DNA of 64,000 bases from Karstenula rhodostoma CBS 690.94 (taxonomy: Eukaryota; Ascomycota; Dothideomycetes; Pleosporales; Didymosphaeriaceae), in NCBI GenBank assembly GCA_010093485.1, contig MU001501.1, positions 885,052-949,051 of the forward strand, written 5' to 3'. Positions within the stretch are counted from its first letter, which is position 1. Each line of letters starts with the position of its first letter. A model generated the notes under the pieces. It was not told the origin of the DNA, ran no database searches, and worked only from the letters and a program-made list of their open reading frames with translations. Below, in pieces: positions 54,868 to 64,000 of the stretch. The position numbers and the translations under genes were made by a program.

Positions 54868-56668
54868 TCACGACACCAGCCCCTTCTGCCACCAGTTGCA
54901 GCGCTTGCTAGCATTGCTATCGTGTACCTCTTCGATACCCGTAACCTTCAGTTCCAGAACCTTCGCATCAGGTCCATACATCTGGAACTTCTTGATTCCC
55001 TCTGCCTCCGGCACACCTGTCTTCGCAAAGCTTGTGATGAACTCCTGCAGCGCCACTGCAACAGTCCGGTTTGCCACCCCGGTTGGTAAACGGCTGGTAG
55101 CCCCGCCGTCGAAGAAGGTGTACGCTACGTCGAAGCCGTGGTAGGCCGGTGGTACAGCGAAGAGATAGGAGAAGGTTTTATTTTGGAAGCCTGTGGAGAG
55201 ATAGTTCGTGTTGCAGGTAAAGAAGCCCTCGCTCACAATCTTGGAGGCACGCGTGTAGTTGTTAGTGTAGCCTTGGCTGCCGTCGAAGACTGCGGGATAC
55301 AGCGTGTCCGTCAGATAGTCAACGGATGATTGGGGTATGTTAGGGATCGTGGATTTCAGTAGGGAAGCAATCCGCTCGGTGGAATTGGCGTATGGAGGCG
55401 TGAAGTAGGGACCTTCGTTCGTGTTGTGACCGACCATGACGCGGACGTTTTTGTCAAAGCGGCCTTGAGCGAGAAGTTGACCAGGCAGGAGAGGAACGAA
55501 GAGCCCGTCGACGACCGGGCTGTAGACGTAACTACCCCATGGCGGATCGTACGCAATTTGCTGGGTGTTGGCTCGGATGACAGCCTCGGTGGAGAGCTCG
55601 CGAAGATCTGCCAGTGAGGAACTGTTTGTCAGCGTCAAGAACTTCTGGTAAATGTCTTCTTGATAGGATGAAGACTGTGTTGGAGTCCATCCCGGAGATT
55701 GCGGCACTGCCTGTTGAAAAGGAGCTGGTCCTTTGCTGCCTCCGTACGCGGTGATCTGGTGCATGATGCTGCCTCCACCTGCACTTTCTCCAAATACGGT
55801 GACCCTGTCCTTGTCTCCACCGAACAGATGGATGTTCTTCTGTACCCATTCAAGGGCGAATCGTTGATCGTATAGCGCCAGGTTGCTGACACCACCCTCG
55901 GCATTGAAAGAAGGACCACTTGTCAATCCAAGGGCACCTAGTCGATAATTGATCGACACGTACACAACCTCTGCATCACCAATCTTTCCAGATTCAGCGA
56001 GCAGGCCGGCTGGGTTGTTGTATTTGCTTCCTCCGACGTATCCGCCACCATAGATCCATACTAGTACTGGTGCTCCATATCCGGAAGAATTGGCGCGAGC
56101 AAGGATTTTCTCCGGGACGAATACGTCAAGGAAGAGACAATCCTCTGTCTCCAAAGGACCAGGTCCAGTGACATTGGAGATCGAATTGGCACCCGACGGA
56201 GTATAGATTGGAGTATTGGCAGAACTGATTCCGATGAATGAGTTGGTCAGGACCTGGGTGGAGAGGGCGCTCCACGCTGGGGTGGCTTGCGGGCAAATTC
56301 TACAAGCGTGAGCCAGAGTGAATTGCTAGGAACATGGGATGTTGAACATACCGGCCAACGCTGCCATCGTTTACGGAAGATCTGTTCGTTGCTGGAGCTT
56401 CCGGCAGAGCAAGTCTCAAGTTTCCAATTGGTGGTGCTGCGTACCGAATGTTGGAGAAGTTGTAGAAGCGGCCCGAGTCCTGTGTGACGAATGGTCAATA
56501 CCTCTCCTGGTGTTGAGAATCATTAGAAACCCCTACATTATACCCAGTCGCCCGATAAATCTCATATCCAAGGTCGACGACCGGCAGAGGCGTGCTCCCA
56601 TTGCCACCTGTACTGTACTGCGCAGATGCAGCCCCAAGCGCAACCGCAAAGCTCAAAAGACCCTTCAT
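54868..56668 (-). CDS. Secreted type-B carboxylesterase/lipase
   Basis: Three exons in transcript order, 56668-56537, 56479-56352 and 56299-54868, encode 563 aa; the introns are 57 and 52 nt. Signal peptide MKGLLSFAVALGAASAQ. The esterase fold opens with FYNFSNIRYAAPPIGNLR. It has the disulfide/active-site signature TEDCLFLDVFVPEK and the oxyanion loop VLVWIYGGGYVGGS. The nucleophile elbow is VFGESAGGGSIM (Ser about 259); the acid is in the VGHNTNEGPYF region and the catalytic His in PPAYHGFDVAY. Several N-glycosylation sequons are visible. Fungal members hydrolyse lipids, feruloyl or other esters outside the cell; substrate not predictable. All active-site residues are present. Confidence 0.9.
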
Positions 56669-57710
56669 ACTTCACGGTGAAAGATCCAGTAACCGTGCCG
56701 AACACCTTGCGCAGACAGAACAGAAAGCTATGTAAAGCTCTCAAATCAAGTTGAAAAACTGCCACGGGATACCGGCAGGCACACGGCTTTATAGCAAACT
56801 TATCCCAAGCTTGTACAAATCACCCCCGTCCACTTTGGCGCGCCAAGAAAACGCCAATCCAGCTGCGCCCGTATATCATCATCCCAACTTCGGCGCCGGG
56901 GACCCGAGGCGAGCAACCAGGAGACCCTTTGTATGGATAATGCTCGCAGAGAACCCGGCAACACAGTCGCTAATCGCCAGTGACGTACATCTTATCGGCG
57001 TTTACCGTCCCCGCGGCGACGCGTCGTGGTGAGACGCGGGGAAAATCGACAAATAACACGGCTTGAGAGACTTTTACAGCCTCAATTGTATGCGGCCCAC
57101 GGCGATTAATTGCCAAATCTGTGTGTTGTGAGCTGAATGAGGGATGGTAGGTGGAAGGATTAGCTGGGCAAATGGTCGGGTCGGTAGCGAGCCGAGACTG
57201 TGGATCGAGCTAGGAATTGACGTCGTCGAGATGAAGATGTTTCGTCCCGATGGGCAATTGTGGTGGTCAAATCTCGCTGAATTTGTTTCGAACTATTTTA
57301 CTGAAAACCCTTGGGTCTGGTTGTTGAGGCTGTGGAGGAGCTTCCAATGAAACCAAATCAAAGCCTGCAAGGTACACCCAACAGCAGTGCATGATGCGCA
57401 TCTTGCGTACCGGACGAAGCGCTATCTCCATTGCCAACCTGCCTCCTCGGCCTTCATGCGTGTGGGGTCAGACGAGCAGCTGATGAACTGAAGGCACGAG
57501 CGTGAAGTATGAATATTTTTGTTTTTTGCACACCTCCTACACCGTGGTCGCTGTTGGGTTCAAGGCCCGAAAATACTTACCCCATGGGACCCATAAGCTA
57601 ATACAAGACTCCGCCCAAACCCGGGTATTTACATTAGTGTATGCCTGTATACGAACGCCGTTGCTGTGCTCAATAAAAAATCACCATTCCGACCAGCTGC
57701 CTTCTGGAGC
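56669..57710. other. Intergenic, no gene seen
   Basis: About 1 kb between the esterase 5' end and the DUF3431 gene's 3' end. No gene, RNA or repeat supported. Confidence 0.4.
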
Positions 57711-60017
57711 TTACGAATCCGACTTCGGGTCCAAGCACTGGCAGTCCTCGACGTTCCCGCCAATTCGATGACCGCTCAGCAAGGTCGGGCATTTCCATGC
57801 GATCTCCATGCTATTGCATTGGAAAATCAAGTTCCACATGCGCTCCATTGTATATCCGAAAACCGGTGCGTCCATCGAATCTGGTCTACCCTGCAGGTAT
57901 TCTTCCTGGTGCGCCCAACTGTCCTGTTTCACATACGCTTCGTGTAGGTCTTGGTAGATGGATTTGTCGATGCCGCGAATACGTTTCGCCGAAGCGATGA
58001 ACTGGCCTTTATAGCTAAGCAGCACCTCATCACACTTGGCAGCGTTATTGATGCGGTTGGAAATCTCGGGGAAAAGATACGTAGTATCCCGAAAGCCGAA
58101 TCGGTCACCACAGGTATCGCAGTTGCACACCTGCCCAGACCATCCGAGGCTCAACATCCCAGTCCGTCCTGGAACGAAATAGTCGCGTACACGAGGATAA
58201 AATTCCCGCGGGTTGTGGACATCGGCTTGAAGGAAGATCGTCTCTCGAGCGAGCGTATCCCAGTTGCCCAGGATATGCTTCAGGTACGTCTCGCCCTCGC
58301 GTCCAATGTTGGGTAATGCCGTTACCTTGTTAGCGCCTGTGACCTGTTGTATCTCCTCTATGTTTGCGTTCATGTCTTTGACGTAAATGTGCACTTTAGC
58401 ATCTCTTCCTACATTGTCCATGTTCCTAAGCGCAGAGACAAGATATGCAACTTGATCGGAAGGTTCCTTGTACATGCTAATGACGATCTCGGTGTTCGTC
58501 TGCGGAGTGTAGGTCAAATCCAGTATTGGTTGTAGTTCGACTACCTTCTGGTGTATGTGCTGGGAGAAGTTTAGAGTCAAGTACGCCAGCCAAGCTGCGG
58601 GAAGAGCCACGGCAATGAGCATGATCCGCAATAGGGCATGTTTACGATCTTCCGGAGTTGGTGCGACGTACGTGGCGTCCGAATAATCTGATGGCTGCGA
58701 TACAAATGTGCCCTCGCTATCCACAGACTGCAGATTGACATCGCTCGGAACGGCATCGTACATGGTAATCCATCTTGGTCGATACCTTGCAGCTAGATCT
58801 CGGCTAGACAACAAAGCAACTACCAAGGCGAAGAAGATATACTGCGGCCACGATGCGTACGATCGACGAAGTTTCAAAGCCGAAAGTAATCCTGCAATGC
58901 ATGTCATCGCTAAAAGACCGAGCATATTGCTGGCGTTGTTGCCATGAACGTCGCAGTCTTTCTCGGTCTCCGCATGATCGATAGGTACCAAGAACGACTT
59001 CCCAGCCTGTAAAGCTGTTGCTGTGGCAAGGAGATTGATTGCCAGGAGCGGGAGGTATCTGTATTCCAGAGCAGAACCGAGTCGAGCGATCGTCTCATCG
59101 TCACGATAGACGATACACGCAGTAGTAAATATCGAACCGACCAGACTAAGGAGCGCGTTGGCCTGTCGAGTGGTAACAGTCGTATTTCGGGAGGAACGGC
59201 AAGTTATGGACCAGAAACCTCTTGCTGCTCCGGTCAACACTACCGCAGGGATGGCTGTCTCGAGATTCTGTGGGAGCAATCTGTATTCGCCAACGAGAAT
59301 GCCTGAGCAGCACAGAGTGGCGACGACGATGCGACCGACTTCCAGGCGTGATCGCGAGTCGTTACGGAGAACGGAGAAGATGGCTGCTTCCATGCAATAG
59401 CAAGTTGCCTGTCTAGTCAGTACTACCCTCTTGTGCGGTAGGACAGGAGAAGGCGCTTACTGTAAGCATCATCAGTGTAGGTAGATTCTGGAAGTGCAAA
59501 AGGGACTGAAGTCCCAGTATCATGGCTACGGCCGTCGACACCAGCGCAAGAACAAGCTTGGTCCATTCTGCAATGGTGACATTCCGGACTGGGGCTGACG
59601 CTACATCGGACGTGATCGAATATGATATCGCGACACTAATTGCGAGCGCCGCAAGCTGGAAGAGACACAAGTAAAGTGGGAAATTGACGTTGAGCTCGAC
59701 GAGTAGGTATCCTAAGAGTTTAATGTGTCAGTAAATCTCTCTTGAGCTTGAGCGGAAGCCCAATCGGCAAAGCTGCATACTAATTCGGAGTCAGCGTATG
59801 GGTGGTGATTTGTGGATCTCGCTGCACCACTGCTAGCCTTAGGCCAGTGCATGCACAGCGCAACCATGTATGCCGTTGAAGAGATAGAGAGCACTCACCT
59901 AGAGCTGGAGACTGACACACTGGCGGCTGCTACCCACAGATATCTTTGTGTCCGAACCACAGGCACGTTCCCACGCAGCCAATCGCGCGGTTGTTCTGGC
60001 TTTTCGAACATGTCCAT
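57711..60017 (-). CDS. DUF3431 protein, multi-TM with glycosyltransferase-like domain
   Basis: Best in-frame model, transcript order: 60017-59921, 59711-59461 and 59408-57711, encoding 681 aa. The last intron (52 nt, GTAAGC..GACAG) is certain; the first (209 nt) is not. A stronger GTGAGT donor at 59898 breaks frame, so I used GTGTGT at 59920. About seven TM helices occupy the first 330 residues. The lumenal C-terminal DUF3431 domain includes TNTEIVISMYKEPSDQVAYL, KVHIYVKDMNANIEEI, LPNIGREGETYLKHIL, ETIFLQADVHNPREFYPRV and the Cys cluster GQVCNCDTCGDRFGF. DUF3431 is fungal; a nucleotide-sugar-type fold with a D-x-D-like acidic pair has been suggested, but activity is unproven. Confidence 0.82.
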
Positions 60018-60939
60018 ACTGGTAAAGAGAATGGAGAGGGTGGAAGGTAAAGACCCCCTGAATAGAAATGCAAAACAAGAGTCGGGTAGGAGCGCAGCGT
60101 TTAGGCAGGCAGGCAGGCGCAGTATGACAAACGGAAACCACGAGCGAGGACCAACGAGCTGCAGATCGAAAGGAGGCTTCTTCAATCCGAACACATGAAG
60201 GAATCGGAGCGAATTTCAAATCATTCAGCAGTGGGACGGACCACCTTCACCTTGATTCTGCTGCCTTTGCGGCAGTGAAGCACAGCCCCTAACGCTCAGG
60301 GATAGTCTCGCACTTTCTCCATTGGTGACACGATTGAGGTGCTTTGCCCAGAAAAGGCTGAAGCGCATGGTCGTAGATCAGTCTTTTCTCAAATCACAAC
60401 CTCTCCACGAACGTTTCTGGATATGTCGCTTCCCTGCTCCCTGTTGCGCTGCGCCCGCATTGTATTGCCGGTATCCCAGCACACAAGGCTTAGTACCTCC
60501 ACGGGGAATCCATTCTTTTCACACTAGCAAAGGTCACCCGAATGGGATATTCAACACATTTGCTCTTCTGGTTGACCCCAATTCAAAACCCTTGTGAAAG
60601 CAAACCCGTACACGTGCCCGGACATATTATACACTTGTCAATTTTCTCACACGCTCACTGGAACCACACTCAGGCTGTATGTTTATTGGGAGTGCTTGTA
60701 TGGGCGACGAAACATGTGAGCGCGTGACGTCCGCTGGGATCCTTGACACCAAGACGATAAGCTGTGGTTGACTTAGCCTACGCGACCAACCCCATAACTA
60801 CATCCATTGCGGTTAGAAGCTCGCAGAGTATTACGCTGAATTTCTCGGACCCTGTGTCATTTTTTACCCGGGACTTTGGTTTGGAGTCCAGCACATTTGG
60901 CTTACGTCCAGCCTCACAAGGCACCCACACGCGGTGTCT
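60018..60939. other. 5' flank of the DUF3431 gene
   Basis: About 900 bp upstream sequence with no supported gene. It ends at the TA target site of the MITE. Confidence 0.4.
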
Positions 60940-60941
60940 TA

Positions 60942-61194
60942 CCATGGTTGCAGCGGTAAGTTCAGGCAGTGCGGCGGTGCGCCACCCTAACCTATAGAGC
61001 CTGCTAGAACTTTCCAGTAGTATTACTTATCTCTATACTATTCGTTTTTTTTATAGAGAAAAAGGATATTCTAATTTGTACTTCAGGGAGTACTTAAGTA
61101 TTCTCATATCAAAAAGTAATAACTCTTACTAAGATACCTCTTCAAGTACCCTCTCTAGTAGACCTACTGCCTAACTTTACCGCTGCAACCACAG
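60942..61194. mobile_element. 253-bp MITE (Tc1/mariner-type ends, TA target duplication)
   Basis: Perfect 15-bp terminal inverted repeats TGGTTGCAGCGGTAA at 60945-60959 and its complement at 61177-61191. The similarity extends inward to about 25 bp with two indels (towards AGGCAG) and outward by three imperfect bases. TA dinucleotides flank both ends (60940-60941 and 61195-61196), the duplication made by Tc1/mariner/Fot1 transposases. The interior is very AT-rich with no open frame, as expected for a non-autonomous element or a RIP-mutated deletion derivative. Confidence 0.75.
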
Positions 61195-61196
61195 TA

Positions 61197-62555
61197 CAAT
61201 CACGTAGGCGTATAGATCCTTCTCGCATATCTGACCTGGCACGAAATCCGCTCTTTGCGCGAGCCCTGTACAAACAGCACCTTTGCATTCTGAAGGGAAA
61301 GCGTTACGTGTAGGCCTCGGCATGAAACATACTTGGTTTTTTAGACAGGAAATTTCGATCGTATGCCCTACATGTACTCCATTTCGCACGCCTGGTCTCC
61401 AAAAACACGTGTCCGCATGCCAAGCTGGTCCCGAGTAATGCTCTTGGCATTGAGTCGCAAATTATTACCTCCAGTGCTCCACGAATCGTTGCAGATTGGC
61501 TTGGCTTTGCGCTACGAGAAAGCTTATGACGCTTTCTATGGGTCTAATCTATGCGGAATATAGAACGAGGCTGAATCCTTTATGAACAACCACATTCCAG
61601 CACAATGTTTGTGCTCTGGTCCCTACAGATCCACTTTGGCACCCTCACATTTGCCGATATTGCCGATGTCGTATGTTCACCATGCCAAGTTTAGGACAGC
61701 TGCAATGTCCTTTCCGTTGGTGTCTTCTTGCAGTTTCTCGAGGACTTCTCCATCTCCAAGTTTTCTCTCTCGGCAACCTAGAGATCTACGATAAATGCAG
61801 TATACTGCTGGCCAATATTGAGAGATCGGACAATTGATTCCATAAGGTGTGTTTGCTCCCGAACATGCGCCAAGACGCTATGACCATATCACGTGATTCA
61901 TACCCAACCTCAGATATCAGCTTCCTCGAATCCTTCACCTGCGCCTAACCAGGCGAATATGGTTCTCGCCGACCAAAAGATCTTATATATGAGAGGAGTT
62001 TGGTGCTACTTTTCTCTATCATCGCACTGGTTTATGCACAGTGCATCGATCCAGAGCCGCCTCTGCTTAGTCTGCGGATGCAGTGCTCGCAGAGCCTGGT
62101 TAAGGTTACCTGTAATCCATAACGTGTGAGTATCGTCGGCAACGACTGGATGAACCAATGTCAGCTCTTCCCGGGTATACGACAGCAGGCCTCGAAAGCA
62201 TTGTAAAACAGTTCATCACTGGACATGGATAGATGCAACTCTCTGGAAGGAGACTTGCAGTGAGAATTCGTGTTCCCATGAAACACCCGGAAAGGGAAAG
62301 GAAAGAACAAATGTTGGAGATGAAAGATGAAAGAGCGATGGTCCCGTGTGCGTAGACCCGTGGACCCGAGACCTGATGACATAAGAAGTCTTGGCGGGCA
62401 AGTGGCGAGGTCGCAACACAGCCCGCACCGGAGCCCCTCTTAACCTAACTTCTTCCACAACTCCACCCGCCCCCCAGCCGACAACACCACCGCGCCCGTA
62501 CACCCCACGTACTTTCTCAACCCGCGCTTCAGCAGAGGACTCGTCAACCAGATTC
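61197..62555. other. Intergenic, no gene seen
   Basis: About 1.36 kb upstream of eIF1. The last 150 bp is pyrimidine-rich and C-rich, as is common just before highly expressed fungal genes. No hidden exon recognised. Confidence 0.4.
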
Positions 62556-62974
62556 ATGACCACGGACATCCAGAACCTCAAGTCCTTCGACCCGTTCGCG
62601 GAGGCCGAAGACTCAGTTGGCGACGTCAAGACAGCTAGTCAGAATTACATTCACATCCGTATCCAGCGTAAGTGCCCCCTCGCACCCCTCTGCGTGCTTT
62701 CGCGTCGTCGCACACCTGCTAACGTGCCTCAGAGCGCAATGGTCGCAAGACGTTGACCACGGTCCAAGGCCTGCCCAAGAAATTCGACCAGAAGAAGATC
62801 CTCAAGGTGATCAAGAAGAAGTTCGCCTGCAATGGCACCGTCGTCACCGACAGCGAGATGGGCGAGGTGATTCAGCTGCAGGGTGACCAGCGTAAAGATG
62901 TCCAGGAGTTCCTCACCGACAAGAAGGAGGGGCTGGGCCTCGATGCCAAAACCATAAAGGTCCACGGTTTCTAA
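62556..62974 (+). CDS. SUI1: Translation initiation factor eIF1 (SUI1)
   Basis: Two exons, 62556-62667 and 62733-62974, with a 65-nt intron (GTAAGT, GCTAAC branch, CTCAG), encode 117 aa, the normal eIF1 length. A short unstructured N-terminus (MTTDIQNLKSFDPFAEAED) precedes the SUI1 fold. Key blocks: IHIRIQQRNGRKTLTTVQGL (the basic loop that contacts 18S rRNA and the initiator tRNA region), FDQKKILKVIKKKFACNGTV, and the end IQLQGDQRKDVQEFL with TIKVHGF. eIF1 binds the 40S P-site region and enforces AUG selection. The start is the only ATG that gives the conserved N-terminus. Confidence 0.96.
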
Positions 62975-63617
62975 GAAGCCTCTGCCGACGCGCGCAGCAC
63001 CCCCGCCGTCACCGGTGCCGCTCAAAACAACAGGGCTTTGGCCCCGATAACAACATTGAGACGGCTGGTCACAAGGCTGGAGGCACAGTCAGCCGCGGGG
63101 CTGATCATGCGGCGTCGCGCCGGTAGATACCCATTTTGTACGGCTCTTTCCTCATGACTTCGGCTCTGCTTTGGGAATGCGATGGAGGGAGGACGTGTAT
63201 TTCTCTCGAGTCATGTTTTTTTCACCCAGAATATGACTATCTATGATTTGCAAATGGCGGGCTTGTAGAGCAGCCGCCTGCCTGTGGGGGCCAGCCTTCT
63301 CGATAGTCAAATCAACAGGTTCGCTATGCTATGCGCTTTGTTTTCTGTGCGCCTCTGGTTGTTTCGTGCTGTGACTCCGACATCTGCTGTCATCTTTCGT
63401 GTTGGTTGTGCGATGCGCGGACCTTCAACGGTGCGCCTGTGGTTCCGTGTGGGTCCCGCTTTCCGTTTCAGTACGTACCTGGCCCAACGGCATGCCATCA
63501 TAGCATCACCCCGCCTTCCAAACCATAACCAGTAAGCATTTAGTATAGTCGTCACGACATAAGTTGGGATATCGAAACTGCATAGTCGAATTCACATGCA
63601 GATTTCAAAGTATCTTA
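62975..63617. other. Convergent gap, no gene seen
   Basis: 640 bp between the 3' ends of SUI1 and the DNA ligase gene. GC-rich plus-strand frames at 63284-63535 look like chance. Confidence 0.4.
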
Positions 63618-64000
63618 TCACTCCTCGCCTTCAGCAGCCTCATCTCTGTTGTCCGCTGGCGCCCTCGCCTCCTGCTTCCTGTACAGCTCTGCAAGATAAC
63701 CCGCTTCGGTAGCTTCATCGATCCCCTTATCCTCCCTCACCTTCAAGAACCGCGGGAACCTCGTACTCAGCCCTCTTTCCTCGCTTACCAGCCCAATAGC
63801 AGCCGTGTACGTCGGACTGAGTGTCAAGTCCGCAAACGCCACCTCCCACACCTCCTGCGGCTCAAACCAGACATCCGGCGTCCCGGCACCGCCGTTATAC
63901 TCGACATAGCTCGGTTTCCCGCCGAAAAGCACATTCGTGCACTCCGGGTCGTCTTTGTCGTACTTTGCGCGGTTGGCTTTGTAGAAGGCGTCCGTGAAGC
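63618..64000 (-). CDS. CDC9: DNA ligase I (CDC9), C-terminal end, 5' partial
   Basis: The gene runs off the right edge; only the last 127 codons are inside, all in one frame to TGA at 63618. Visible sequence is the C-terminal part of the ligase OB domain: FTDAFYKANRAKYDKDD, then PDVWFEPQEVWEVAFADLTL and SPTYTAAIGLVSEERGLSTR. The RFPRFLKVREDKGIDEATEA and LAELYRKQ blocks are typical of ligase I rather than ligase IV. The acidic tail (AADNRDEAAEGEE-like) is short. The ligase seals nicks and Okazaki fragments using ATP. The catalytic lysine and most of the protein are outside the window. Confidence 0.88.
   Translation of the reverse strand, partial: FTDAFYKANRAKYDKDDPECTNVLFGGKPSYVEYNGGAGTPDVWFEPQEVWEVAFADLTLSPTYTAAIGLVSEERGLSTRFPRFLKVREDKGIDEATEAGYLAELYRKQEARAPADNRDEAAEGEE

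Noticed and set aside
1..64000. CRISPR arrays, bacterial operons, rRNA genes
   Set aside because: None seen; the spliceosomal introns and gene content are eukaryotic throughout.

Overview
The window comes from a filamentous ascomycete (Pezizomycotina; a dothideomycete would fit, but this is inference). The reasons: genes carry short GT..AG introns, mostly 43-75 nt, with CTAAC/CTGAC-like branch sites; there is a Complex I 40-kDa subunit, a fungal-type GH18 chitinase, a fungal NACHT-ankyrin NLR, a DUF3431 protein and an intron-containing elongator tRNA-Met. Gene models were built by hand from splice signals and reading frame. In nearly all of them the exon lengths sum to an exact multiple of three.

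Layout. 0-3.5 kb is a decayed segment: a DUF829/PaxU-like gene with an in-frame stop and a wrecked FAD monooxygenase. 3.5-12.6 kb is a dense housekeeping block: a mitochondrial RMND1-family protein, tRNA-Met, the rhomboid RBD2 divergent from GAA1, RPN9, and the Complex I 40-kDa subunit. 13-15.6 kb has two diverged BTB proteins in tandem. 16.2-19 kb is the wreck of an NLR (HeLo-like/NACHT/ankyrin/ZZ). It is followed by a cryptic two-exon small secreted protein and a GH18 chitinase. 22.6-27.5 kb has a J-domain protein, an unrecognised 388-aa protein and a DEDD exonuclease. A broken glutathione transferase follows at 28 kb, then a four-TM membrane protein and an FG/CCCH nucleoporin (NUP42-like). 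33.9-36.5 kb has a 92-aa membrane protein ending 28 bp before GPI1. 37.5-39.4 kb is a sugar transporter behind a tight cluster of CreA-like sites. 39.4-44.8 kb is gene-poor: a degenerate ~100-bp minisatellite, a dead rhodopsin-type membrane protein and a lyase-like gene with two adjacent stops. 44.9-56.7 kb is again housekeeping: an RPAP1 homologue, SWI1, RPT3, a mitochondrial LEA-like protein and a secreted carboxylesterase. The right part has a DUF3431 protein, a 253-bp MITE, eIF1 (SUI1) and the 3' end of DNA ligase I.

Themes. Two GPI-anchor genes (GAA1, GPI1) and two proteasome lid/base genes (RPN9, RPT3) share the window. Housekeeping genes are intact, while accessory genes (DUF829, FMO, NLR, GST, rhodopsin-type, lyase) carry frame-breaking lesions. 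This pattern argues for genuine decay rather than uniform sequencing error. I found no intact novel multi-gene system. The best candidates for something undescribed are the small membrane protein coupled to GPI1, the small secreted CxxC protein beside the NLR wreck, and the degenerate repeat tract.
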